The notes under the pieces: model-generated
The model's input: the letters and a program-made list of their open reading frames with translations, nothing else
What the model was told of the DNA's origin: nothing
The model's database searches: none
Shown: piece after piece, positions 53,666-64,000 of the stretch
Layout: each line of letters opens with the position of its first letter
Position numbering within the stretch: the stretch's first letter is position 1
Program-made: the position numbers and the translations under genes
Source of the DNA: Cladopsammia gracilis
Taxonomy: Eukaryota > Cnidaria > Anthozoa > Scleractinia > Dendrophylliidae
Length of the DNA stretch: 64,000 bases
Direction: 5' to 3'
NCBI GenBank assembly: GCA_022457155.1
Contig: JAJGOT010000708.1
Span: 248,001-312,000, forward strand

Positions 53666-54089
53666 GCAATGTATCAGAGTACGATCGCCATGGCGTTGCA
53701 AATGCTCCATTAATAGTAAATACGTTTCTGATCAGTCAGGCTTTGATAAATCTTACCTAGGAAATTAAACGTCAAAGCAAAGACAGCAAAGAAGTTTCGC
53801 AATCAGGGCAAAGCCGCGTCTCTTTTTAAACGCACTGGGAATGCTAGATGCTATTGTGACGTTTCAGCATGGCGCAAAAATGGTACCGACAAACTTTTTT
53901 CTCGATTCCTTCCGCTTGGTACGAATGTCACAGGACACCCAACACCGGATCAGGAAGCCTCTCGCCTTCGTCGACGCAATTATTCTACTTTTTTAAAATT
54001 TTATTTTGACTTTTATCTTCTCTTATTTAATTTTTTCAGCTCCCTTGATGATAACGGCCGCCTTTTGGGCTGTTGAGGTTACCCTGATT

Positions 54090-54260
54090 CTCCCCTTCCT
54101 CTTCCCCTTCGAACGCCTGCCACGCAGGCTATTATTGTTCTGAAATTCAATCCAAACCTGCCGCTCAAAAACCACAATGATCATTGAGTGTTACACATCC
54201 AGTCGACCCCATCACCCGATGATGGCCAACAGTAAGCAGTCGAAACGTTGCGCTCTACAC
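54090..54260 (+). repeat. Dispersed repeat end plus Penelope-like 3' motif
   Basis: CTTCGAACGCCTGCCACGCA (about 54106) belongs to the family seen at 32641. Downstream, CCCGATGATGGCCAACAGTA followed by AGCAGTCGAAACGTTGCG (54217-54255) resembles the stem motif near the 3' ends of Penelope-like elements; a similar one is on the minus strand at 55905-55950 (CTCGAAACGTCAG). No coding part is attached. Confidence 0.35.
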
Positions 54261-54299
54261 TTAAAGTGACTACATTGTGAGACAAACGATAAAAATGTA

Positions 54300-55530
54300 T
54301 TTCAAACTACTGAAATGGACAACCACATTTTTGGTAACAACAACTATTCAGTAACCATAGTAACGTAAAGCTTATAAAAGGGCGTTGAATGGTTCCCGTT
54401 TCATCGAAAACAAAATAGTCATTTATACATTCAGTCCAGTTCATGATCGTTTAAAATGCTATGGGTACGTTGTGGCTACACAATCGCTTACGCACAATTA
54501 ATGTGTCGCTTAAGGTGACCGAACACAGTTTTCGTACGTCCTTGACGCATCTTTTGTGTCATGGCAACAAGGCTAGGCATCAACCAGAGTTAGAAATTAA
54601 GTTCGGATCATTTGCATTACGTGCAACAGACTGCGATTTTATGTACAACAGACTGTGTGATTTTAAGAGAAAAAATAACAATTTTAAATCCATATCAACA
54701 AAAATGAAAATAATTGCTATATCGGCGCCATGATTATTTTCTCAACGGCCCCGCGCGCACCGCGTACTATCCGACGCGTCAGAGCGCGCGCAAACCGTGT
54801 TCCGCCACCTCAAATAATATACCAAACACGAAAGGGCGTGTTTCATCAGGATCAACACCAAAAAGAGATTTAAAAAACGACACGCAGCGGAGAATTTAGG
54901 ATTAATGAAGTTTGAGGTGTTGAAAATCCTTCCTGATGAAACACTGCATCGAGTGTGCTATATGGTATAAAAACGTTAACGGTGAAAAAAAAATCACAGA
55001 AATTTATACTCAATTAGAGCAAGTTTCGAAACCAACCTTAAACTTATGATTTTCCTTGTTAAAACTTGACGAATTACATGTAATTAAAAAAATGAGGAAT
55101 AGTCCTGTTTCAGATCTCATGGCAACAAAATAAGCTATATAATTTCTTGGATCCTAAAATACCTTTATAAACAACTTCTAGCTACTGTACTACGTTCTAA
55201 CAATCTAAAACGAATAAAACGTAATCAGGACAATGCAGGAGACCATAGTGTGAGTCGCGAAAAAGAAAAGAGGGTTTGAATGGGCTGACCTGATTTTAGC
55301 CGCTGCTTACAACTGTCAGTTGACGAAGAAACGAAAGCTTTTTGACTGAGAGAGCTAAAAATAGCCAACATTTTAAATGTCAGCTTAAAAACGAGTAGTT
55401 TAAAGCAATTCTGACCAAAAAATTAAAACTGATAGTTGAGAAATTTTGGTTGAAAGTTTTAACAAGTGTAACATGTGTAGACAGTTTGTTATGCGTTTGT
55501 TATAAAATGACGTTACTACAAGCTGGATAA
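54300..55530. other. No gene recognised; one foldback repeat
   Basis: A foldback of about 150 bp at 54817-54967 pairs GTGTTTCATCAGGATC with the inverse TCCTGATGAAACAC. The frame at 54461-54733 shows no domain. Confidence 0.45.
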
Positions 55531-55534
55531 CGCT

Positions 55535-55680
55535 CAAACGGCGTCTTCTTAAATTTGGAAATTAAGAGGAAATGAGAATAACGGATGCAAATAATGCAAA
55601 TAATGCAAACGGCGTCTTCTTAAATTTGGAAATTAAGAGGAAATGAGAATAACGGATGCAAATTTGAAAATAATGCAAAT
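55535..55680. repeat. 71-bp tandem duplication
   Basis: CAAACGGCGTCTTCTTAAAT starts at 55535 and again at 55606; the first copy also has AATAATGCA duplicated. Copies read almost identical, so it is recent. Confidence 0.9.
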
Positions 55681-55689
55681 CTCAGTTTA

Positions 55690-56790
55690 AACAAACACAA
55701 TTGTTCGTCACGTTTCGTCCTCCTTTACGCTGGAAAGGATTCATAGGTTATTGCGCTCCGGGAGTGTGGTGGGGGGAATTAGCTCTCGAACTTTGGGTCG
55801 CGATCTATCCACTCAGAAACTAGAACCTAATCTCATTTCAAATTTTGGAATAATTTGGTATCAACTGAGTTAATAAAGTAAAGTGGCCATTGTAAAAAGA
55901 TTCAAATACTGACGTTTCGAGACACTCGAGCTTGTCGAGCTTCTGAATCTTTGCTGTGGCCAATGTCTTTATCCAATCTAACCAACCTAACCGACCTCGT
56001 TGAAACCAAATTTTAGTGTTTTACTGCCCCGCCAACGCAGCGCGGTTGCTTTAGAAACTAACCCCTTCATGAAATTTATGTATTTTGGTCTGCCACTCCA
56101 TTTCAGACATAGTACTGAGTTCATAGTCTCACGACTCGCAGGTGTAACATACAAGGTGAGAAAAAACGGGAAAGGTCTGGAAACACAATACATGGCGAAT
56201 AAGTCTAGAGAAGATAATGAAGAAAGCTGGCTTCAGATGGAGTCAGCTAATTTTAAAAGCTTAGGACAGAGAAAGATGGAGGAACTTTGTGGGGCTAAGA
56301 GGACAACAATCACTCAAGGGTCTGAATTTCCGACTTAATCTCTAAAAGTGCCCCCTTATATCAAGCGCAATACAGAAAAAGCACTACCTTAGTTCAGACC
56401 CAAACGGCTCAAAAATCACGGCCTATGGCGCCGCACAGACCTATATGTGTTAACGTGGAACTGAACTAAACGACACATATTTGTGATATTCCAAGCCTTT
56501 CGGTATTCTTAAAGATTATCCTTGAATTTCAAAATACAAAGAACTATGGTTAATGTCTTTCAGTCAATCAGAGCCCGCGTAGTATCCCGTTTATCCCCCT
56601 CTTTTTCGCCATCCCTCCTTTTAGCACCTGCTGCGCAGACCTTGAAAGCTGCGCAGCCTATGAAAGATATAAAGTTCCTAAAAATGGTCAAAATGCAAAC
56701 TGGGTAGATAAAATGTTCTACACACCTAATCGTACCTAAAAATATAAAAAATACAAACAAACCTTTCACTAGCTTTATGAGGGCAATGAA
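55690..56790. other. No gene recognised
   Basis: A 112-codon plus-strand frame (56000-56338) and smaller ones have no recognised domain. The region lies just downstream of the Death-domain exon and may contain its 3' UTR. Confidence 0.35.
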
Positions 56791-56799
56791 AAGTTCATA

Positions 56800-57086
56800 C
56801 TAGAATCGGTAACAGCAAAACTCCTCTGCTAAATCCTTACGATTTACAAATTCATGACACAAGGCATTGTACAAGACCAAGTAAGTAGCTTTAGACGTAT
56901 ACTTCTGTTTCCACTGAAGCAACATTTCGTGTGGTTTTTTAGCGTATTTCTCGTTCTGCTTGTGAAATGCAGATATTTCTGCGGCGTTGAATTTCAGGCG
57001 CCGGGCAAGATCATCCCAAGAATCCCCAAGCTTTTTTGACAACCCTTCCAACTCATCCTCTTCAGGGACGCCATCTTTGACTACGG
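56800..57086 (-). CDS. Death-domain terminal exon
   Basis: Minus-strand exon with acceptor TTATTACAG ending at 57087 and stop at 56800. It reads VVKDGVPEEDELEGLSKKLG, DSWDDLARRLKFNAAEISAF, then KKPHEMLLQWKQKY and YLVLYNALCHEFVNRKDLAE, a full six-helix Death domain (about 85 residues) at the C-terminus of a protein. Such domains recruit adaptors in innate-immune and cell-death signalling. The acceptor phase (two leading bases) matches the donor phase of the PNP exon at 63688-63903 on the same strand; joined, they would read ...PSFSA-VVKDG. That they form one gene is inferred. Confidence 0.85.
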
Positions 57087-57089
57087 CTG

Positions 57090-59270
57090 TAATAAATGGA
57101 AGATATTTAGTTGTGAATTACATGACTCTATATATTCATCATAATACTGTACGACAAGAGAAGATAAAGGTATACGAGAGTGACACGAAAGCCATATTTC
57201 AATAATGCTTCGTCTTCAGTTATTTTTATATCAACCGCAGACAGCAGGTGTATTACTAGAAATACGTGTCTCGCAGAACCTCGCGAAGCTTGGGGGAGGA
57301 TGCACTGTAAAATTTTAGCGATGTGGGAGGGAGAGATGGAATTTCTGATTTAAATGGAGAGGTTGGGTTGCTTGATGGCAATGACCTCATTTAAAGTTGA
57401 GACATTTTCGTTCTCAGTCTCTTCAATTTAACTTGTACTTTGTGCCCTGTCTTCCTGGAGAGCTGGTGTTGGTCAGTGTTAGGTTTTGAGTTGTGGGTCG
57501 CTGTAACTGCCATGTAACTGCCATGGGACTGCCATTGGACTGCCCCCCCCCCCCCCCCCATCTTCGGTCCAGGACAATATGCAGTGGTGTTCTGTTTATT
57601 TTGATTGAATTAAATTCCATTTTTGAAACTTGTGAGCTAGTGCTATCTCCTGTTCCCTTTACATACTGCTATAGTTTTTGTTCTATATACTGGGAATCAA
57701 ACAATTGGTAATGCCATTCTCTATTCATTTGAATGGTTGAGATCACAGGAGGTTACTGCTGCTGAAAAGTGATGTTGTCCAAAAAATAACAACTCAATGG
57801 TGAAAGTGGCATGAGATTCTCCCAGCAGTAACAATACTATATTTTGGATGCAGGTCATGGGAATTACAAAATTGATTACAAAACATGGAATATTCAAGAT
57901 GAAGCAACAGATTCTCTGCAAATACCATAAGCAATGTATAGAGACCTGGATGGAGAATTTGTAGGTTAAGACCAGGACTTAGGCCTTCATGACAAGTTAG
58001 CGCCTTTCAAAATCTTGAAATCAAAATTTAATTTGTTGATGTACATTCTCCTTACTGGTGTCAATGCAGTTCACATAGCCATATAGCTACAGTGAATTTC
58101 TATTCAATTTCCACAGACAACTTATGTTGAAGGTGATCAGGTTCTCAATTTGTATACTCTATGTACTTGCTCGTACACTGATATTGTGAGGAGATTTAAG
58201 ATACTGATCACCGTTCCAATAATAAATGTGAAGCAGTAATGTTGATGTGTCATGTGTTTAGCTACATGTATACGGTTGCTACACATTGACATTACAGTCA
58301 TTAGCTGGTCATGATTGCTAACAGAAAATTGTTTTTTCCAAACAAAATGTTTTTATCCAAATTGTAAACAGAAATTCTCGTTACTTATTTCTTATTGAAC
58401 TATTTTATGAATTCTGTAAAGTCGAGATACTGTATACGTATACAACTCGATCACTGTTTCATTCACAAACAATGCTACATCATGTAAATGTTGTATATTT
58501 GGGAAATAATTTCCACCTGTGTGATCTGTAGTTTTGATCATTTATCTGTAGTTTTGATCATTTAAAAAGTTCCTTAGTGACGTTAGTGAGAATATCAATA
58601 AACATCACATTACAGTTGTGTAGTAAGAAAATTATTTTTCAGTGTTTGATTATCCTCTCAGTAGTTTAGCCGGTGATTTGAGCTACATTTCTTAATCGCT
58701 CTTCTTCTCTGAGCCTTTCCTGTAATGAATGTTTGCTTTTCCCTACGTACCGTATCAGGTATGAAAGATATTCGTCACGAGTATTTAGCTGATCGTGTAA
58801 TTCTTGCCGCCTCTCGTTGCGTCTACAAACAGAATCATTTTGTCCAACACTTCCAGTCGGTGTCGCCTCTTCTGATCGGTTTCGTTCAGAATTCTAATGG
58901 CGGCATTTTGTCAAGGCGTTTGAACCTAGTCAAACGGTGTGCCTAGGCTGTTCGAAGTCTTTGTAATGTATGCTCTCGTTGTTCGTCTTCGTTGCTCGAT
59001 CGCGATTGCGGTGAATTTCAAGTCACCGTTCAGCGGAGTTTCGGTAGTTAATTTTCACGGACAAGGATTTCCAGCCACTTCTGGAATCCAGCGTTGTTGT
59101 CTTTGCTGTTCTTTCTCATTTGCATCAGAAATTGGTCGTGTTTCATCGAGAGTAAACATTTTTTGACAGACTATGAGTAAGGTTAAACGGCCGCCGGCAC
59201 GGCCACCATGAATAAACATAATACGCCATTGTCAGCGGTCGCGATTTTTGTTGCCAGGCAACTGCCGGAC
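57090..59270. other. Intron-like or intergenic stretch
   Basis: Includes a run of 17 C at 57542-57559, a small 20-bp duplication (TCTGTAGTTTTGATCATTTA at 58524-58563) and a CpG-bearing part at 58725-59260 with short frames and a start-then-donor arrangement at 59208-59279 (ATGAATAAACATAATACG ... CAGGTATAT). A separate first exon there is possible but unproven. Confidence 0.35.
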
Positions 59271-59276
59271 ATCTTC

Positions 59277-59425
59277 AGGTATATATATATATATATGAAT
59301 ATAAATATATTTTTCGCTCGAATTCGCGCGGCTCAGCTCCCGAGACCCGAGCACCCGAGCGGCCTTCGGCCGCCAAATTTATTAACCTCGCTACGCTCGG
59401 GCCTTCGGCCCTCGCTTCGCGAGGA
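59277..59425. repeat. (TA)n plus GC-rich hairpin repeat
   Basis: A short (TA)n tract is followed by GCGGCCTTCGGCCGC and CGGGCCTTCGGCCC, strong small hairpins, and CGCTTCGCGAG. Typical of a repeat-element end. Confidence 0.6.
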
Positions 59426-59429
59426 ATAA

Positions 59430-61090
59430 TATAAATGTGAACTGACAAGGCCTGCTGTCGTCATATTAACTATTTTCTACACGATGCTGTTTTAGAAGCC
59501 ACCCATTGCCACCCAGCCTAACTAAAAATAAGCCATTGCCGCTTTTGAACCTTTTTAAGAAATGGGTTCTGACGGCATTTTAACGGTGTGATTTTGTTTA
59601 CGGTAATAGTCCGCTTATCTGCACTCCTTATCTTTCTTCCTTATACTTATCTTATCTTTTGGCGCTCATTTCTAAGACGTCCGTTTCCCAAGGGCCCCAG
59701 TGGTGGTGCAGCGAAACGACGTCTGTTTTCTCAGGCTATGTTTACGGTGCATTATTTTCGCGGTAATGGTCCGCTTATCTTCATTGATCTTTTTTGGGAG
59801 GAACTGCAGCTTTCCTGCGCAATACATTGTAAATTGATGCAGTTTTGCTTACTTTTTGCTTTATTCATAAATATTAAGCCACTTTTAAAGTAGAAAATAG
59901 GCAGAAAGAATGTAAAAATCCTGATATGACCGAGGGCTGCCGATATGGTTAGTTATGCAACTCAGAGAAATGATACGTTACCTCTACCACGAGCCACAGG
60001 ATCTTATAGACTGGTGGATGGTGAAGCTCTAGCAGCCTGCTCAACTCGTCTTTGCTCTACATTATTACCTGTATTAGGAAAACAAATGAACCATTTTGTT
60101 TCTATTTGATCATCCATTCCTTACGTAAAAATGTACCAATTACAGTTACAAATTAGTAATGCGGATCAGAGAGGTCGCATGTAACTCAGTGGGCGAACTA
60201 AATTTATTAACTGATCGTTGGACTAAGATGAGGGGGACTAGAATAATTCAAAGTTGAAAACCATATTTTCCATCAATTTCCCACCATGCACCCTCCAAAG
60301 GCATATCCCGACTCACTGGTGACACGACCAAGTGTTGGGTAAATTGGAGCATAACCTGTGATGGACTAAGAATCCTCTACGTCGCGTCACTAAACCTTTA
60401 AATTATTTGCTTATAATCACAGGATTATTCTTAGATCTAGGCTGGAAAAGCAACGAAGTTTGCAGAAAAAAAAAAAGAAATGAATACCCCCGTTCTCGTT
60501 GATGTGTACATGACTTAATCGAAGTCGCTAAACGGAACAGCCACAAAAAAGGCTAGTATAAAAACATCACTTTAAAAGATCCACATCCGTACACTAGGGT
60601 ATAGTAGCGTTCCTTTTAAAGAATCTCAGTCCGAATTCTGCCGTTCAAAAGTCGTTTTTTGTTCATTTAAATTAGGTACAGACCAATCTTTGGATTGCAA
60701 TCTGAACGTTCCGACTGCTATATGAATCTGCTTTTCAGATTGTACGTTCCATTTGGTGAACTAGTTTCGGATCAAAAGCCGATATGTGGTCGTTTACAAC
60801 CGGCACCCAAACAAAGACCCTTTTTTAGATAGGCCTGGGATGATGAACAGAAAGGACCGATCATTTTTGCATGAAAATTAAAACAATCTGGATTACTAAA
60901 ACTGGAAATGGAGCGATAATATTATACAGTAAAAACCCGTATAAAAAAAATGCGGATAAAGAACCTCCAGGCTGAAATTTGACCAACTAAGCACATAATA
61001 TATAAGAACCATTCCAGCATGACTTCCCACTACTCTTCCACTACCAGAACCATTTCAGCCTCTCACAGAAAATCACGGCTTGTTTTATGC
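59430..61090. other. No gene recognised
   Basis: Contains a direct repeat GGTAATAGTCCGCTTATCT / GGTAATGGTCCGCTTATCT at about 59599 and 59762. Otherwise AT-rich without coding signals. Confidence 0.4.
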
Positions 61091-61096
61091 GACTTT

Positions 61097-61825
61097 TTAA
61101 TGGGCCGATTACATGCCGAATTTCAGCCCGGTCATCGGGCTGAAATTTCGTTGTGATTACATGACAAATTTCAGCCCGGGCTGAGATTTCAGCCCGGGCA
61201 CCAAGTTTGAAATTACGCGGGAAGATTGATAACGAGAATCAAAATGGCGTCGAAGATTCGACTGCGCGTGCTCACTTCGGCCCGGGCTAAAAATTCCAGC
61301 TCGGTTTCTGAAACCGGGCTGGAATTTTTAGACCGGGCCGAAACTCATCCCGGGCTGAAACTTTGTTCATGTAATCGCTAACTTCATTTTAAGAGGATTT
61401 ATTTCGGAAGCCGGGCTGAAATCTCAGCCCGGTCAACCGGGCTGAAATTTCAGCCCGGGCTGAAATTCGCCATGTAATCGGCCCCTTAAAATGAAGTTAG
61501 CGATTACATGAACACAGCCCGGGCTGAAAATTCCAGCCCGGTTTTTAAACGGGCTGAAATTCGCCATGTAATCGCATCAGAATTTCAGCCCGGGCTGAAA
61601 AGTGAATTTGGGCATGCGCAGTCGAATCTTCGACGCCATTTTGATTCTCGTTATCAATCTTCCGCGCGCAATTTCAAACTTGGCGTCCGGGCTGAAATCT
61701 TAGCCCGGGCTGAAATTTGTCATGTAATCACAACGAAATTTCTGCGCGGTTGACCGGGCTGTACGAGCAGCTGCTACACTATCGGGGTCGCTGAAATTCG
61801 CCATGTAATCGGCGCCTAAATTGTC
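61097..61825. mobile_element. Nested palindromic element with CAGCCCGGGCTG array
   Basis: Outer ends GGGCCGATTACATGCCGAAT (61097) and ATTCGCCATGTAATCGGCGC (ending about 61825). Inside, TTTCAGCCCGGGCTGAAA-type palindromes occur at least five times and CAGCCCGG half-sites more often. A second inverted pair, TTCATGTAATCGCTAACTTC and its inverse (about 61365 and 61510), and a third, AATCAAAATGGCGTCGAAGA and its inverse (about 61237 and 61650), are nested in it, so it folds at several levels. Confidence 0.8.
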
Positions 61826-61829
61826 AATT

Positions 61830-62540
61830 CCCAAAATGGGGATGTAGATTGTTTATGAGTGCCCCTTGCAAAAGATAAATTTGTAGGACGATGGAAAATG
61901 GCAAAAACTCAAGGAAGCGACAAAAATTCAAGTACAAAACATATTTATATGTAAGACATGCAGGTATATAAAAATGCAAAACGCTTCTTGAGTTTTCAGT
62001 ACTCTGTGATGGACGTTTTCGTCTGCTAGTCTGAAGTCGGCACGGAATAATTCGTCGTAGGGGTTCTAGCAGGTAGACAGGAAGAACAATGCTAGTCGAT
62101 CTTTCTAACTGAATTACGTTTCATCTGTTAGCGTTTTAGGTTTTTTCGATACCGTTGTTACAAATCTTCAGCCTTCTTGTGTTCGTTAGATGTTGTTGGC
62201 AGCGATCGGTATCTCAGTTAACGCGATCGCTTTAATACGTCACCGCTATTACGACTTTAGTGATTAAATTTTGATGAAACTGGAAGTCCGGAGCAATAAA
62301 AACATATTTGTTATGCAGTATTGAAATGAGAGCTTTTCTGAAAACCTTCAATCTAAAACTTTTTCTACGAAATTAAATGCTGTTCTAAAGTACATGTAAA
62401 AGTGTTCCAGGCACATTGTGAGTAAAACCGTGCCGAGGCGGAGCGTATATTAAGCGTAAACTGGTAGTAAGCTTGTGCGTTCTAAACTGCCCAGTGACAC
62501 TTCTTGCACTTAAACAAGAACACGTTTCTCTTTTTATAAT
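61830..62540. other. No gene recognised
   Basis: AT-rich sequence between two elements, with no ORF of note. Confidence 0.45.
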
Positions 62541-62542
62541 AT

Positions 62543-63384
62543 AGAGGGCAAAATTACTGGATGCTGATTGGCTGACGAAGAGGGCATTTTTTCTTAATTG
62601 AGGGCAAAATTACTCGCTCCTGATTGGTCGAGCATCAAAATTTCTCACTCGTGATTGGTTGAGCGCGTCGTTCTCGTTGCATTCAGTTGGCTTGGCGGGA
62701 TTTTGAAGTAAATTTACAAACGGAGTGCTCGCATGTTTCGCCGGAGATTTTGTTATAAAAAAGGAATGAAATCGAAAGATACCTAAGAAATGAATTCTAC
62801 AGGTGAATTACAGCATTTTACGCCAAACAGGAAGCGATTATTTGGGTCAAATCTTGGATTAACTGGGTGCCTGCTGGCCAGTTTGCGACGTTTAAGACCT
62901 CGTAGAAATTCATTCATGGCGACAAAAGGACTTCATTGAAAAAATGCGGATTTCTGCGGACCTAAAGTAAAGAACTTTGACAGATTTTGCTGAAAGGGAA
63001 AAAATACGTTTAACAGGAGAAAGAATAAGGCTAAAAGAAGTGAACGAAAGAAATTAAATCGCCAAACGTGCAAGCAAGTTTGAACTCGCCATTTAAGCTT
63101 ATTGTTGTTGTCAAAGCGGCAAAAACTTCAAACACAGGTACGCTTAAATAAAACTTGCTTTGTTTTTGTCGTAAAGTGTCTTTTATCGATAAAAATTAGG
63201 CTATGTTCTCTAGATGTACATAACAGTCAAATGTATCTTTGACCGATTAGAAATTTATTTAACCACAGCGAGTTGAAAAGTTTTTCTTGTCAGTTTGCGA
63301 GAGAGTATTTTTACTTCGGGTAGTTTCAAGTCTGAGTGACTCTTAAAAAGTCTGAAAGCTTTCCCTATAATTTTGCCCGCTATG
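62543..63384. mobile_element. TIR element, ATAGAGGGCAAAATTA ends
   Basis: ATAGAGGGCAAAATTACTGG at 62543 mirrors CCCTATAATTTTGCCCGCTAT ending near 63384, imperfectly. The left end repeats GAGGGCAAAATTACT and carries three CTGATTGG / GTGATTGG boxes (CCAAT-type) in about 130 bp. No transposase. Confidence 0.55.
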
Positions 63385-63394
63385 TTAAAAACAA

Positions 63395-63553
63395 GTAATC
63401 ACATGTTCCCTCGTAAAATTAAGGATTAATGTCACTTGTGTTTTCAGAAGCTGTAGAAATTGCCCTCGTCGCTTTGCGACTCGGGCAATTTCTACAGCTT
63501 CTGAAAACACGCGTGATATTAATCCTTAATTTTACTCGGGCCCATGCGATTAC
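63395..63553. mobile_element. 159-bp near-perfect foldback
   Basis: GTAATCACATG at 63395 and CATGCGATTAC ending at 63553 enclose arms of about 75 bp. The inner stem GCTGTAGAAATTGCCC ... GGGCAATTTCTACAGC closes on GTCGCTTTGCGAC. Very stable as RNA. Confidence 0.88.
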
Positions 63554-63687
63554 ATATACTTATTCACAGTAGAACAAACTGTAACACTATTAATTCTCAA
63601 TAAAAATGCAACGATAATCACCTATATATTTTTTCTTTAGTTATTATAGTTAATTAAACCGCAAATAAATACTTCATTGTACTTCAC

Positions 63688-63903
63688 CTGAAAAAGAAGG
63701 GGTGGTTGTATTTCCACTTCCATAGTGAGGCCAACTGTGAAAAACATTGGGATCACTGAGAATATGAGCTGTTAGGGAAGCGGCCATTAAACTCGCAAAC
63801 GGTCTCCAAGAATCTGTTTTCGACTTTTTGCCATCTGCGTAGTCTGAAACCCCTTTTATGATAATCCACTCAACATCCAGGTCCTGTGCTGCTGCAAACA
63901 CAC
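63688..63903 (-). CDS. Nucleoside phosphorylase (PNP_UDP)-like exon
   Basis: Minus-strand internal exon of 216 bp with acceptor TTTTTAG and donor CAG|GTGAAG. It reads VFAAAQDLDVEWIIIKGVSD, YADGKKSKTDSWRPFASLMA, ASLTAHILSDPNVFHSWPHY and a Ser/Thr tail. The KGVSDYADG motif, with its Asp, is the C-terminal active-site signature of the PNP/UDP phosphorylase superfamily, and the WRPFASLMAAS helix follows it. Cnidarian immune receptors often use this domain N-terminally, before NACHT or Death domains. Upstream exons lie beyond the window end. The donor phase matches the Death-domain exon acceptor at 57086. Confidence 0.85.
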
Positions 63904-63931
63904 CTAAAAATGAAGAGACAGGAGTAATAGT

Positions 63932-63946
63932 AGATGTAGTAGTACT

Positions 63947-63998
<52 letters not shown>

Positions 63999-64000
63999 CT
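63932..64000. repeat. (AGC)n(AGT)n trinucleotide repeat
   Basis: Runs of AGC then AGT reaching the window end, in the intron upstream of the PNP exon. Confidence 0.95.

Overview
This window looks like eukaryotic, animal nuclear DNA, most likely from an anthozoan cnidarian (coral or anemone). That is inferred from content, not from a search. Coding exons are short and split by GT-AG introns. There is a nucleoside-phosphorylase exon and a Death-domain exon of the kind found in cnidarian innate-immune receptors. Most of the rest is layered transposable elements: PIF/Harbinger, hAT-like, Tc1-like or other TIR elements, DIRS/Ngaro tyrosine-recombinase retroelements, Penelope-like, L1/Tx1-like and CR1/L2-like LINEs, Ty3/gypsy and a tRNA-derived SINE. 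No operon, prophage or CRISPR structure is present.

Layout. 0-4.7 kb: hairpin repeats, a foldback MITE, a 19-bp minisatellite, a broken Harbinger transposase and a 0.73 kb TIR element. 4.7-8.3 kb: a complete 3.56 kb foldback element with about 1.5 kb arms, flanked by CAAAAC on both sides; each arm has internal tandem repeats and an inward-facing promoter-like CRE/E2F block ending in a perfect splice donor. 9-11.2 kb: nested TIR elements with clear target-site duplications. 11.3-24.4 kb: a DIRS-like retroelement (Gag knuckle, RT, RNase H, tyrosine recombinase; all damaged) that appears to be split by a second, 7.74 kb element whose ends have the A1...B1-A2-B2 split-direct-repeat layout and which carries a 1.7 kb minisatellite with higher-order structure. 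24.4-32.5 kb: hAT-like, TIR and Penelope debris, plus remnants of a YqaJ/lambda-type exonuclease and a herpes-tegument-type USP cysteine protease. 33-35.6 kb: a 5'-truncated LINE with an open RT frame of about 790 codons.

36.9-44.2 kb holds the best host-gene candidate. It is a plus-strand multi-exon gene whose exons join in phase: a coiled-coil N-terminal region, a central domain with a D-G-R motif and C-x2-C, and a C-terminal protein kinase. Its introns contain a SINE, MITEs and a six-copy 173-bp tandem array. 45-51 kb: a foldback element built from AATCGAAC motifs that carries a small ORF, and a gypsy remnant with one LTR. 51-56 kb: hairpins and short repeats, without a recognisable gene. 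56.8-63.9 kb, minus strand: a PNP-type exon and a Death-domain exon about 6.6 kb apart with matching splice phase, probably parts of one receptor gene. The long stretch between them holds a palindrome array of CAGCCCGGGCTG motifs and several foldback elements.

Most mobile-element proteins carry frameshifts or deletions. Exceptions are the LINE RT frame, the integrase frame of the gypsy remnant and the kinase exon. Three single-base frame breaks in the host gene, two of them in homopolymer runs, could be assembly errors.
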